64,000 bases of DNA from Anseranas semipalmata (lineage: Eukaryota; Chordata; Aves; Anseriformes; Anseranatidae), in NCBI GenBank assembly GCA_013399115.1, contig VXAA01005179.1, positions 897-64,896 on the forward strand, given 5' to 3'. A program made the translations under genes and the position numbers. Of the stretch, positions 25,191 through 38,477 are shown one piece after another; within the stretch, counting starts at the first letter, position 1; each line of letters begins with the position of its first letter. Below the pieces are notes generated by a model. The model saw only the letters and a list, made by a program, of their open reading frames with translations, had not been told where the DNA came from and ran no database searches.

Positions 25191-26804
25191 AGAAAGTAAT
25201 ACACAGACTTGCAGAAGTCCTTTACCACATATGTGTTTCTATGAATTTGTGATCTGATAGCAGATAGCTTCAAACTAGCAGTTCCACCTTGCCAGGGAAA
25301 GAGACTCCAATACCACTTTTCGTCTTGCCTGAAGGTTTTCATGGGACTACGCCCTGCAGGCAGGGAAGGCAGTACGTCTGTTCTACTGCAATAACAAATT
25401 AATTGATAATTATTTTTGCATGTATCACTAACTAAGCTATGCAAATGCACAGGGGGAATAATATGTACAGAATTCAGAGACCTAAGACTTTGCTTGTCTA
25501 CTTTTATTATCTAGACTGCTTTGTCATAAATAGAAGCAGTGTCCTTTTCATAAAGAACTACTTTCCTACCATTTTAATTCATTGTTCTGAAATTCCATTT
25601 CTGTGCATTTGTCCTTGCTGCCCTTATCCAAATACTCTCCCAGTTCTATTTTTACTGAGAATGGGGAGGGAAAGTGCAGAATTGTATGCAGTATTAAACA
25701 TGAAGGTAGACTTCAGACTAATACAGACTGTGTAGACTATATTCCTTTGAGAGGGAGGAGACAGAAATGCACCTATTATCATTTTGAGGATAAAAAAATG
25801 AAGTTGTGAGTCCATCAAAGGAAAGGTGAGTACAAAGTAGCCCTTGTCTGTTCCAGGCTAATCATCACAAGAGCTATCTTTAAACTGCTTAAATGCCATC
25901 CAGACTGCTTTGGGAACTGGGAAGTTACTGAATGTATTGCTGGGAGACAAGAAAAGTGGAAGTACTGAGGGATGGGGGTTGCTGGGAATAGCTGGAGAAC
26001 TTCTTATGAGAAGGAAAGAAGTGAATACCAGAAAACTGGTATGTTAAGATTCGGGGTTCAAAAAGGCAATGGGGCCTGATAGTGCTGACAAATTGAAGTG
26101 TCACTTGTCATTTGCTGATGATTATGCATAGAATGGAAGTGCGGAACGTGCAGGTCAACATTCAGTAAAATGTTTGCTTAGCTGCTATTGTTTAGCCACT
26201 AGTTGCAGTGTTGATTTCCCATGGAGAAGCTAGGACTCTAATCTCAGTAGAAAGTACGAGTTTAAATACATTCTCAAATCTGGGTCGTGGTGACAAACAT
26301 ATTATGCAAGTTTTCTATACAGGCCTATTTTCCACTGTATTTGCAAGGCAACAAATGCCATGGGTACTATATAATGTAAACAACTTAGAACAACTTATAT
26401 ATCCTGTAATTATAAAGACTTTAGCTTATGCTTCTTTGCAGTGTCAATTACTGGATTAAGAATACTTTTTTCCTAAAACTAAGAAAGAGTTTATGATTCT
26501 ATAGGCTTTATATTCCCTTAACAGTGACCAGTTATGGGCAAGATAAAACATGTTCAAGACATTTGTGAGCAGAAGACTTCTTGTAGACTCACCGTCAGAA
26601 AAAGCTAAGAAAACAGCTGAGCTGCAGTGAAGTCCCAGTAATTGTAAATATGACAGTGCTCAGGGAAGACGATGATACCTAGTTCTTACAGGGTTCACTA
26701 TCTTCAAACGGATATAGAAACGTTGCATAATTTAATTTCCATTGTCCAAACTGAAAAATAGGACACTGATGGTTTTGGCAGTCTTAAGCCTCGGTCATTG
26801 TTTT

Positions 26805-26855
26805 TTTTTTAATTATTATTATTATTTTTAATTATTATTATTTTTATTTTAATAC
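26805..26855. repeat. (ATT)n-rich low-complexity tract
   Basis: AATTATTATTATTATTTTTA-type repeats over about 50 bp. Confidence 0.85.
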
Positions 26856-29420
26856 AAGGAATATGACTTGATCCAAATATAGGAAATATTTCCTTGGTTT
26901 AAAATAAAACAAATTCCTAATGGTGACACAGTATTACTAAATTTAGTAGAAAGCAATCTAGGAAAACTCTTGTCTACAGGTCCTGTAATCTTAAAGCTCA
27001 TACCATCCTAAACACACAGAGGGGCTGTATGCTTTAAAAGAGCATGTATGAAGAATCTTATGTAGAAAGGAGAAAAAGTTTTAACTTCGTATGAGATGCC
27101 ATCATTAAATTAATATATCAAATGCCATGGAACTACCCCATGTGTACTAGCAGTGATGGAACTGTCATTCTCTTTGCATTTACTATACAGAATAAGGGAG
27201 CGTGCTATACTGTAATAGGCCTTGCTAACTGGCAGCAGGATGTGCACGATAGCAATAAAAACAGGGGAGCAAGGAATCAGAGGTGTGACTCTTGATAAAT
27301 GGATCTAATTCTTTAAAGCACTCATCCTAAAATATAGATAGCATCAAGTCATAGGTGATATCAAGACCCAGGAGTGAAAAGGAAATTGATAGCAAAACAG
27401 TTCATTCTTCTGAGACTTTGTTTGGTAACTTCCTAGTTTCGGATTTATGTTGTCAGTTTCACTGATTAGCCCTTCAAAGCTGGCAGAAATAATCAGTCAT
27501 GTTCCCAAATAGCCTTTTTTGCAGTGAGCATCGAAGTCTTTTCAATGGCAAGTGCTAAATATATTTTTACTTTCTTACTTTGTAAAACTTAGCACATTCT
27601 AATTGTCTCAATTATTGTTGTTTCAATTATTTTAACACAAATATTTTCAAATTATGTTGAATGGTAGAAATTTTGTCTAGATTTCTTTTGTGACTATGGC
27701 ACCCTGTGTGAATTTCGTGTGATCTGCATGTAAGACTGTGTTACTTAACCTGAATGGTCATTTGTGAGAATCCTAACCTTTTTTATTTTCTATTTCTGTT
27801 TGGAATTCTTTAATGCCACATTAATGTTTTAATGTTACTCTATTTATTTCTTCTCTCAGCAAGAAGAAAAGCTAAACCCTTATTAGTTTATGCTCCATGT
27901 AATCCCTAGGAAGGATCTGCCAGGAACAGATAATCTTTGCTTGATTCCAAGTCTTATTTAGAATGGAGGGTCAAGGGGAGACATACCCAAACTTAATTAT
28001 ATAGCAACCCTAATTTGTATTTATTCTGTAGAATACTGAGTTTTTGTTTGGTTTTTCTCTTTCTGATAGCCACCAAAGAAAATACCTGTATAGTATTTAT
28101 TTTTAAAAAACAAAAGTCAATACTATACATCACTGTTTTAAACATATGGATGTTCACAGATAACTGTGTGTTGAGATGCTGAAAGGTCATTTTCTCACTT
28201 CCAGTAAGGCAATATTTTTCATTTATGGATTTATGTTGAAGCAGTGAATAGTATGCTTACGGATATGTGGAAACATATTTTGCTTTATGCATGCAGTAGA
28301 CTTACTTAAAATGTAAAGCAAAGTAGCTCATTATCTGTAACGATTTCATCCCCATCCTAGGGAAGGGAATGCATCTTTCTTTGGCCAGAAATAATACAAG
28401 CATTAAATGACCGCTTTCACATAAAGAAATATTTTTAATTATAGCACATACATTGTATCCCCTCAACCCCCTTCAGTTTTCTGTAATCTGCATAATTAGC
28501 TGATTACCCCAGAACTGGGAGAACTGGAATTAGATGGGTGCCATTATGTCTTCAGGTTGAAGGAAGAGGAGGAGCTGCAGGAGCCCTAATTTTACTTGAA
28601 ATACTGGACTTAGGAAACCATGTGAAAACACCAAGCAGCACGATTCCTTAGAGAAGTGTCACCATCAAAACAAGAAGTGTGATTACTTACTGGTAAGCTG
28701 CTTGTTTCAATTTTTTTCTTGTCTTTGAATGTTGTGTTTCATTAAATCATCACTTTGTTTTGCCAACCCACCGTCTTCTTCAGCTTCTTAAGTCACTTGT
28801 CATTTATTGAGAGTTGAAGGCCAGATCATCTCATCTGACTTGCACACCATAGCTCCTGAAACTTCTTGTACCAGCCCAAGTAATTTATTTGAGCAAGGCA
28901 TATTTCCTATCTGCCTAAAGCATATAATTAAATTTGGAGTCACACAACTTTAGAAGATAAGGGACTTCCTGTTCTGTTAGCAGAACCCTTGTAAGGGGCC
29001 TCTGGCTGGAAAAAAAAAAAAGTTGAATCAAGAGCAAGCACCAGCAATAGAGATGGGATAGACTAGTTAGTTTGGGGAAGGGTTTACTTAAAACTGATTG
29101 ACTTGCAGTTAGATGGGATTATGTACATTTGAAGTTGGTCAAATTTTTGTAGTAAAGAAAATCTAATAAACATCTTTTTTCTCTGCAAGAAAAAAAATAA
29201 TTATTCATTAAAATATTTGTTGAAATAATTTGGGAGAGCCTTTGAGAAAAGGAAGGAATGGCAGTAAGTTCAATACTAGAACATTTCAACTGACAGGCAG
29301 AGAAACTTTAGTCTTGAGAACATACAAATAAAGTGTATACAGTATTTACTATAGATTAGGTTCTGTTCTCAGTTAAACCAGGACATCCCTATTATCTCTA
29401 AACATAACAAAGAAACTGTG

Positions 29421-29478
29421 TAAAAAAAATAAAAAATCAACCAAAAAAATCAACCACCAAAACCAACCAATCAAAATC
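29421..29478. repeat. A/C-rich low-complexity tract
   Basis: Poly-A followed by irregular CCAAAA/CAACCA units, perhaps the degraded A-rich tail of an element. Confidence 0.6.
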
Positions 29479-30786
29479 CAACAACTATCTAGTACCTGAG
29501 GTTCAACAGTTTACAGAAGAATGTACATTTTTATTTAGATAATCCCTGCAACAGCTGTGTAGGTCTAGATGCTGGCAGCTCCATTTTACGAACTTAAATA
29601 ATGAGACACAGGACAACTGAACGTCCATACAAAGTCAGTGGCAAGGTGGAGAGAAGAAAAACTTGGAAGAGCATAGCTCATTGTCTTATTTTTAGTGCTT
29701 TAAAGTGGGCTAGTGCTGCTTATTCTATCAAGATAATAATGCTGTACTTTTAAAGAGACTTTATCAAAGCTGACATGCCTGAAATACATACATATTGAAA
29801 AGCCTCAGAGGGTAGGCAACATTTCCTTTTAAAATAGCTTCTAACAATGATTTAGCATAATTATATATACTCTAGACTGAGGTTTGGAAGAATGTTAACT
29901 CTCCTGTCAATTTAAAACCTCCTTTTGTATACAGCTGATGGGTGGGGTGCCACATTTTAGAATACAGCATTTCAGTTAAACAATGGTTGGGTTTGTTTCA
30001 TTTGGGTCTTATAGCATACAAACTCAAATTTGTTGAAGCACAAGTGGTTAGAAACACAAAAGGGGCTTTAAAACAGAGTAAAAGAGTACAAGAAAAATGA
30101 AAAAATGATTAGCACAAAGGTATGAGAGCAACTTCTATGTTAACAGAACTGCAAAGTTACCTAAAAACATTGCTCCATGACTTCATGCATGATATATCCT
30201 GCCTTGCTGCGTACACAGTACCTAGATGTTGTTTCACATTGTTGTGAAAGGTTTTGCTGCTCCATCAGGGCTCCTATTTGTAATGGCCACTGTAAACTGC
30301 CCATTCACCCGGATTCTCTTCCATACTGCAAAATGAGAACTCTGTTAAAATAAATATATTGTGTTAGTTAATTCTCATGGGACTCTTCTCACTTCTGAAA
30401 TTACATATATTTAGGAGTAATATGTGTATACTTATATGCTTAACAATACGGCTTGCAGCAGAAGTTATATCAGCACTATTAAATTAAGCAGTAGTAGCAC
30501 AAAAGTTCATACTTGCTTCCCAGAATTCTTCAGCAGTATGCTGGGGACCCTTTCAGATAAGGGAATAAAAAGGAGTTAACTTCATTTGCCTAGATATTAA
30601 TTCTTTTCAGAATAATTCCCTGTGGAATCACTAACTCCCAGGAACTGTGTTGTTTATAGAGTTTTATTCAATTCTAGCGTTGAATCAATTAAATCCCCGT
30701 CTTTAGCATTTTAGAGCTGTTCCAGCTTGAATACCAAAATGTTAGACTGAAAGATAAAATTAATGATTCTTTAAAGAAAGGGAGGG

Positions 30787-30829
30787 TCCATGGCAGCATT
30801 CTTTAGGGGTTCCATGGCAGCATTCATTC
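30787..30829. repeat. 24-bp tandem duplication
   Basis: TCCATGGCAGCATTCTTTAG-GGGT at 30787–30810 is followed directly by a second partial copy at 30811–30829. Confidence 0.85.
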
Positions 30830-33800
30830 TTATACTTTTCTACTTCACTGCTATGATTTCCTCAAAATGCTAATCTTTCTAGTTTGACAAACAAGAATTG
30901 AAATACTGTTTTTTAATATTTTTCTTTGGTAGGCTCTCAGTTATGAAGTATTCTGCTTTTTTTTTTTTTTTAATCTAATTGAGCCAAAGAATCTCCCTTT
31001 TCTCCATGGAAGAAAGAGGTGAAAAAAAATATTACACAAGTTTCTAATATCTAGTTTTGACACTTCTTAAAAGTTTCAGTTGCTGGCCAGATCACTTAGT
31101 GAAACAAGTGTTAATGACTGATGCCGATCTACATGTTGCCAACATTTTCCTGTATCCATTTATATTTTTTCAATACACAGCACTTATCAGTAATTTCTGC
31201 AGTTTTCTCTTTAATTACTATATTTATCCTTTTTGTATTTAAATTTTTTGTTTGTTTGTTTTTTGTTTCGCTCAAGAAAGGTCAAGAATTGAAATGAAAA
31301 TTGCCAGGAAGGAATAAGGGTGAATCCTACAAGTAAATTTTATCTGGAAAGTGTGTTTGGGTGTGTGCGTGTGTGTTTTGGGAGGGTGTGGAGACTTTTC
31401 TCTCCCCTGCCCTCTAAAAAAGCTGTATTTTGAGCCCTGTATTTCAGTAATGATGGTAGGGGAAAAGGAGAAACATCTCATCAGCTTGATGCCCAGTAAT
31501 ATAAAAACAGAAATAAGCTAGGTCAAAGGCACCAGCTAAGTTCATTCTCCTTTGTTGTTTTCTGTCAAAAAGTATTTTATTTGAAATAATTTAGCCAAGT
31601 CTGGCCACTCCTTATTTAAAGTTTTATTTAAATTCAGTTTTTCAGTGTATAATTGTTACTTTTGCAAAGCAGCTTTCGTTTCACTAAGTGACATGATGAA
31701 AAGCAAAACCATTTTAATAATGTTCTCTAACGTGAAATGGAGCAAAATAAAGCAAAAAGTAAACACTACTGTTCAGGACTTGAAACATGTCAGTGGTGAA
31801 AACAAAGAATTCCTTATGTATGTTATCTCAGCTTGAGAATACCTTGCATTTTTACTAGTGCTTATAAACCTGAGTCTTGGATGACTTCTTAACCTTTTGG
31901 AATAACAATGACAGCTAAGATCAGCTGATGAACAACTGCTTATACTGTTTGCAGGAATTAAGATACTGGTCTATAACTAGGGATTATAATGGTTGGTTCT
32001 CTGTGTGAAGGGCCTGAGCTTCCTCCACGGTAAATGGAGAAAGTCGGGATTCATAAGAGCCAATGTAACGATTGTTTTTACCAAGTGGATATGATTAAGC
32101 AAGGCAGAGAGGTGTAGCATTTAGCCATTTTGACCTAAGCCTGTAGGGAAGCGGACAGTTCCTATGTGTTAATAGCTTTCAGGATATGAGAGAGACAGTT
32201 TAGAGTCTTTGAAGATACTTAACCTACTTAACTCACCTACGAAAAGGATAATCTGATTGCCAGCCCTAAAGAGGTTTTAAGCAACTGTTACCCTTTCTGT
32301 TGAAATTGTGAAAAGAATTAGACTCTCTTATTCAGAGACAGAAATATATGCCAGCAACAGCTGAGATTGTGATTAGGATACCTGACTGCAAAGAGAAAAT
32401 ATGGCTCGATCCCTGCTTGTTTATGCAAAGGTGCCCTACAAAATTTTCTTCAGAGGCATTGCTCTTAGCAGGAACGATCAAACTGGTAAAGTGTGTGTCC
32501 ATACTAGCATTTTAGTTTGGCTCAGAAGTGAGCCATTGATTGCCACTATTTACTATACTTTGGCTCACTTTGGAGTCATCTGCTACTCTGGTAGGGACCC
32601 TACTCTGGGTAGAGGGGTGTTCTTCAGTTCTGCCTGTGTTATTTACTGAGCAAACATTCTCTGAGTTAGATTATAAACCACTGTTTTCACCTCCCCCATC
32701 TTCTCTATGGGGGGATTTAAACTGCATATATAAGCTGCGATAGAAAAGAGATCAATTTGCTTTACCCATAATCCATCTTTTCAGTTACATTAGAATTCCC
32801 TAGTATTAAACATCTGTTGTTGTTAACCTCCAAGTATAAAGCCAATAAAGCAAATAAGGACAGGACCATGGAGGTGGAAATCAAGCTTCTGAATCTAACA
32901 AAAGCACATAGCTCCAAAGCACAATTAGAACATATATTATCCCTCAAATAAAACACTTCCTGAGATTCATGCTAACCGTGGATGTGGTGACATTCTCTTA
33001 CTTCCAAAGGAAGTAATCTGACACGCCTTACATCGTTAAATTAATCAGAGCAGCCATAGTTACAGAAAAGAAAATGATAAAATTAAGACCTGATGTAAAC
33101 AGCTGAAGCTCATGATAATGGGTTAGCTAGTTACAACAGTGATGTAAAATCACATTACCAAACAGGTCAGAAAATGGGTGTAATTTTCCTCAGCTTAATC
33201 TCCAATGCCCGTTTGTAATGTAAATATGAGTGAGACAATAGTATAGAGAAAATGGAATATAATGAAATAATCCGACAAATTAAGTGGGCATATATTGCTA
33301 CATTTAAACCTTCTTAACCACAATAAATAATAAGAAAAATGGTAGGAAAAGTTCTGATGGTCTTCTTTTTTTAGAAACTAATGACTTATGTTAACAATGA
33401 AAATTTAAAGCTGCTCAGGAAGAAGAGAGTTGACAGATTAATACCTTCATGATGTGCTCTCCTTGTATTCTTAAAGTGTCTTGATATATATAAATCAATA
33501 TCATTTTTCAAGGTATATTCTGCACCCTCAGAAATTGTCCTTAGTTCCCTGGACATGAAGAAAGGTGCAATGAGAACTGTCCACAGAACTGTCTGAACTT
33601 CTGGCTTCTCATAACTCTGGTCAAAATTCTGTAATTGGATGGAATAGATCAGATATTATTAAATCAAGAACTGAAGCAATGTATATATCATTCCTATCGA
33701 AATACAGCTTTTATGTCCAGACAGATACATTTTTTGTTATCAAAAGAAAGACTGTGTGCAAGACTCTTAGAAAAATGGTAAAACACCTTGAAAGATTTAC

Positions 33801-34921
33801 AAGCCTTAAGAGTACGCAGCATCAAGGCTCAGTAAGCATGATAATTGAAGTTAATCTACTGAGAACTGATAAAGCAGAACTTTTGTTTTGGAGTCTCAAA
33901 TTTATTTTCTCTTTAGTATTTCTGGTATGAATTAATACAAAATGCCCCGCATCTTCACTTTCATTTTTAAATCACATTTTCAAAGCTCTCTGTGTGGCTT
34001 TGCAAATGAGTCTTGAATTTTCTAGTCTAGCAACAAGTTTTACTAGCAACTTTTTTTTTTTTTTTTTATACACATACTGTGGACAACTAACATTTAGGAA
34101 GGACATCTTAGCTAGGAACCTTGACTATAACGATTTAAAAAAAATCCATCAATGCATTTTTGGGACAGCATGCTTTTGGGTAGTTGCTCATTCATCTCAA
34201 GAGACTTTCAGGTATGGCTTGATGTGGTTCCAGTTTTGCCACTGTTCCTGTTGAAATATGCGTGACAACATCAGATGGTCTGAACTGTAGTAGCACTGAT
34301 AGCCTAACAAACACTTCTTTTTCTTGTTCCTTCCCCTGATAGACAGAGTGAGGTGGTACACTTTGGTTGTTTCCAAACATACTAAGAGAGAGGCCTGAGT
34401 AAGCCACAGGTAGATTAGGGAGTTAACTGAGGAAAAAAGCCTAAATCCATCTCCCTCACATTTATGGAAAACACCTGCCCATTACAACGCTTATTCTTCA
34501 GAAAAGAATAAAAGCAGGGACTGGCACTCTTTCTCCTTTTTCTTTTCCTGGCTAACAGAAGACCTCTAGCAGGTCACCCGTTCTATCAAAGGGTTATCTT
34601 TTCTATTCATATCCTCATTAGACCAGCCATCCACACCTTTGTCACACTACAGCATATTTCACTCATGATTATCCGCATGGGCTATTTGGAGGCCTTAAGC
34701 TAATGCTCACAGTGGTGGCTGGCATTAATAAATGTCAGCTAGCCCCGTGCAATACATTGGTTTTCAATGTGCTAAAACATTACACTGAAGTTGCTTGGCT
34801 TTTTTTTTTTTTTTAATTCAAGAAGTCATTTTTAATTCTGAACTTTTCAACCTGAAAGAATTCTTGTCGTTCTACTTTTGCTTATGTCAGCTGATGTAAG
34901 TTTGTAGATATCCCCTAGAAA

Positions 34922-35104
34922 TCAGCTCCTGCAAACCGCCTCGAGTGGGACTTGCGCCCTCTGCTGGTCTATAGGTCCGGACCCTGCTACTGGAGATGGC
35001 AAACGCTTCCTCTTAGGCTCAGCAAAATAATCTGGAAGTTGCATACCACTACAGAATGACTGTTTATTAGCTTTTAATTTTTGCTGCAGATTAACATTGA
35101 GACA
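34922..35104 (-). CDS. Candidate terminal exon, minus strand, unidentified
   Basis: The acceptor CTTGTTTTTGTTTCAG ends at 35105 (− strand), followed by a 60-codon open frame to a TGA at 34922–34924. The predicted piece starts CLNVNLQQKLKANKQ and contains QLPDYFAEPKRKR, a basic NLS-like patch. The other two frames stop early, so the preceding exon would have to end in phase 0. I do not recognise the protein, and I could not find a clean partner exon; it could be chance. Confidence 0.3.
   Translation of the reverse strand, partial: CLNVNLQQKLKANKQSFCSGMQLPDYFAEPKRKRLPSPVAGSGPIDQQRAQVPLEAVCRS
34954..34967 (-). promoter_or_regulatory. CTCF-binding motif (core)
   Basis: The − strand reads CCAGCAGAGGGCGC, matching every position of the vertebrate CTCF core CCASYAGRKGGCRS. 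Genome-wide, such full matches are often bound. It lies inside an open minus-strand exon-like segment, so coding constraint cannot be excluded as an explanation. Confidence 0.5.
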
Positions 35105-37777
35105 CTGAAACAAAAACAAGATACTCCCCATTGCATACTAATGCTTCAGGTTTATGTAAAATATGACAGAGGGATTTCTACTCCAACTCCTAGACAAAAA
35201 CTCACAGATGTTTCACTGGCTTAAGCATTCTCAAACAATGTTCTAACCAGCAAGAACTTTAAAATTAATTTAAAAAATGCTAAGTAGCTTCCTAAGCAAA
35301 TTAAAAATGTTTACAACTAACATCAGGCTCCTATCACGAAAGTTAGTTTAACTTGCCTTGTAGCTATTCTCCAAATACTCTGCTGCCCCTCCACCACCTA
35401 GAGTTGCTTAACGATAGCAGAAATCACTTCTCTGCTAGGTCATTACCACAATTCATTTACTTTTTGCATACAGTAAGTGATTACTTGTGGTTAGATAGCA
35501 AGTCATAAGCACAACTTTGCAACTGTGCATTTGTGTAGGAAGATCTTGTTATGCTGTCTAGTTCAAGTCTAAGAGTAGCTAAATAATGATATATAGATGT
35601 TTAACAAAGAATAAACAAGTAAAAAAAACACACCAAAACCTTTTTTATTTCTACAGGGATTAGTTTTCTCTAGTATAGGATATTCCGTTCTCACATGGCT
35701 TTCAAAAAAGTCTAGTTGCAATTTTATTAAAAAAGTTCATTTTATTTTCAGGCCATATTCTGACCAGAACTGCTGGAACTGACAGCGTGCAACTTCATCA
35801 ACATTTGTAAAGGAAAAGATCTTGCTGTTTCAGTAATGCAGTCAGTTAGATTATTCAACAGCATGGTATGCATGTGACAGAACAGATAAAATGCCACAGA
35901 GTATGACTCGCATGCTATACTCAGTGTTTTTCCATGGGGATATAAAGAATCCATCAATACCAACAAAAAAGAAGAAACAAAAACTAGTATTTGCAATACC
36001 TTTGGTGGGAGTCCCCCTTCATACACGGGCCAGCTATGAGAATGTGCAATAGGTCTTCCTATTTCGCTCAGAGCAATGCTCACTCATGTCTGGGCATCCT
36101 AAGCAAAACATGTGTGTCAAGCCACAGCAGAAATAAAACAAACAGTCTGCTTGCACCCCCAAAAAACAGGCAAAAAACCCTACCAACTGCAAACTGACTT
36201 TTAGAATAGATTACATTAAACTATGTTTAATCTACACCTGATTATTTAAAATAAAGGGCATCATTTTTAAGTCTCTTGCCTTTGGTAGGGAATTGCTCAT
36301 AATCTAACTTAGTTCAGTTTAATTCTGCAGGTTTGTCTTCTCAAAGATTTAATACGGCTTAACTGTTTCAGTCTGGGTAATTCAGGCCAATACTCCTGAG
36401 CATGCCTTCAGTGAAGGATGTATTTCATACTGTTGTTTCATGTAAAGCTCTGCCTTGAAGAATTACTTACAGAATTTATGTATACATTCTTTGTTGGCGA
36501 ATATTTCCTTTAGTAGTTGCTAAAACATGTATTCATGTCTGACCCAAATTGACTGTTTTTACAGATGTTAGAAAATCTTTTTTGAGATTTCCTGTTTTAA
36601 TTGTTCAGGAAGAGAAATTTCTTTCTTCCCAAAATACATGCGGAGTTAGAATAACCATATATTTTCAAGCCACTGCTTATGGAAAGAGCACAATGTTATC
36701 ATACATATATATGATGGAATTCTGGTTCTAGGAAAGAATTGAGGACTCTTTCAAAACAAGAAAACCAAAACAGTTTAAGGGAATACTTTCCTGGAATTAT
36801 CTCTACTCATAAATAACTTACTTACATCAGAAAATTTCTGTGGACTGTAATCCTAATGTCAGAAAGTGTTCCACGATAAGGACTTAAGATGCTGCAGATA
36901 AAGCAATGCACTGAAAAAAAAGTTACTTGTCTTCCACTCATCTAATACTGTCATTCACAGCTATGTAACTCTCCTGGTCAGTGAGCACAAAGATGGGTTC
37001 CAAAGCAATTTACTTTTTAACATTTGAATGATAAAAATGAGACTGTTCTTGTTGTTTCCTCTCCTAAAACAATTTGTTGAGTTCAAGAGAAGTCCTTCTG
37101 ACTGTTTTGTTTTATAAGCTTATTGGCGAAAAATTACTAAAAAATCTGACCGTATTTTTGAAAGTCAGCTGCATAAATGCCTTAATTTCTATTTTCTGTA
37201 AGTCCTAACTTTTTATTAGATCAAAATATCACTTTACTTAAACCAAAAAGGGAACTTATTAATGATTTTAATTAACTACTCAATCATAGATCTTAGGTTA
37301 TTATAATATTACAAGTCACAACTTAGATTAACGACAAGAAACACATCTACTCATAGTAAAGAAATGGAGAGTAGGTACGTTCTTCTGGTTTAATACCTAC
37401 TATTTAAAAATCTACAATTACACATTTTTCAGGCTGTGGATTGGCCAAATCTGGAAACAGACAGAAAAGCAGCAAGCTTGTAGAATACTTTAAGCCAGTG
37501 CCAGAGCATAAAGGGTGTATTTCACTGACTGCATCTCAGTATGCAGTTTGGGAGTTTTTGGAATGTAGGTTTCAGTTCTTCAGTTTGAATACTTCCTTGA
37601 ATAACTAACTAACGGGTTAAAAACTAGGTTACCCAAAGAAATTTCAGTCGGGAAGAAAACATTCTAAAATCACAACTATTTAGATTCACCTGAAGCTAAT
37701 CATATAGACATGACACAATGGTAAAAAGCATCAGGATGAAAAACATAGCTATTACTTAATAATAGTGACAATCTTAC

Positions 37778-38070
37778 AGGGTTTTGATCTTGCTTAAAGA
37801 GAACAATCCAAGATTAACTAGTTTAATAGGGGAAAAAATGCTCATGCTAGCCTTTTGCTTTTTCCTTAGGTTAGCCTCAATCAAGAAACCTACTGCTCTA
37901 ACCAGTGTGGTGGAACAGCAGCCACCAAGATTCTTTAGCATGTCTATCTCCCATTCTGCAAATGTTCTGACAGCAATAGCAATGAAGTCCAGTGCCATCT
38001 CAGGATAACATGGGTAACTACAACTACAGCGGTAATTACAAGCACTGACTTTTAGTCCTTTAGAATGTGC
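37778..38070 (-). CDS. Candidate internal exon, minus strand, unidentified
   Basis: 293 nt open throughout on the − strand, bounded by the acceptor TATCTTATTTTACTAG and the donor ACCCT|GTAAGA. The frame begins in phase 0 (AHSKGLKVSACNYRC…), contains EMALDFIAIAVRTFAEWE, and ends with two bases left over. Joined to the next good acceptor on the − strand (CATGTTTTGCTTAG, just above about 36100), it would stop after only a few codons. I do not recognise the product. The + strand is also open over most of this stretch, which lowers confidence. Confidence 0.3.
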
Positions 38071-38409
38071 CTAGTAAAATAAGATATTAAATCATTTCTG
38101 CTGTTTTCATCTTGATAATTAGTACTGCCACTTCAGGTGGTGTGTAACTCAGTTTTTCTCTTGCATGTTCAGAGGTCTTTTTCAACTTCAGTTATGCTGA
38201 GTTCAGGACACTGTTCAAAGTGCATTTTTCTGTTTTCAGTGCAGCTGTTTGTGTGGCTGCAAGGTGAACCAGATCAGGGAGTCTTTCGTTTGAAACACAA
38301 GCCACTGTTTCACCAGCATATCGATTCCCTACTCTATTCTACCATATACCCACACAAATTCTAGCGCTCACAAAAAGGAAGGGGGCAGAGGTGTAGGAAC
38401 GAGAGGTGT

Positions 38410-38477
38410 TTATGATGGAGAAGCTACGCCACCACAGCTACTGCCAAATATCCAAACATGGCCAAAAATTCCCATTT
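38410..38477 (-). CDS. Possible last exon of the unidentified gene
   Basis: Very strong acceptor (CTTTTTTCTGATTCAG) at 38478. In the phase set by the previous exon it codes about 22 residues beginning KMGIFGHVWIF to TAA at 38410–38412. In phase 0 it would instead read KWEFLAMFGYLAVAVVA and stop, which looks like a short membrane anchor. Which frame is used is undecided. Confidence 0.25.

Larger units (their letters stand above)
19360..34921. other. Intergenic region between PLA2G10 and the 34.9–40.3 kb exon cluster
   Basis: No exon could be supported on either strand. It holds CR1 sequence at 24360–25190, an (ATT)n tract, A/T-rich low-complexity patches and a 24-bp tandem duplication. Open frames such as the 166-codon one at 19892–20392 (−) lack splice signals, a homologue I recognise, or codon bias. 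Confidence 0.6.

Noticed and set aside
36000..36083. Minus-strand frame ending EGGLPPK with a GTATTG donor
   Set aside because: An in-frame TGA lies just upstream and no acceptor with a pyrimidine tract lies between; the first good acceptor gives a frame that stops.
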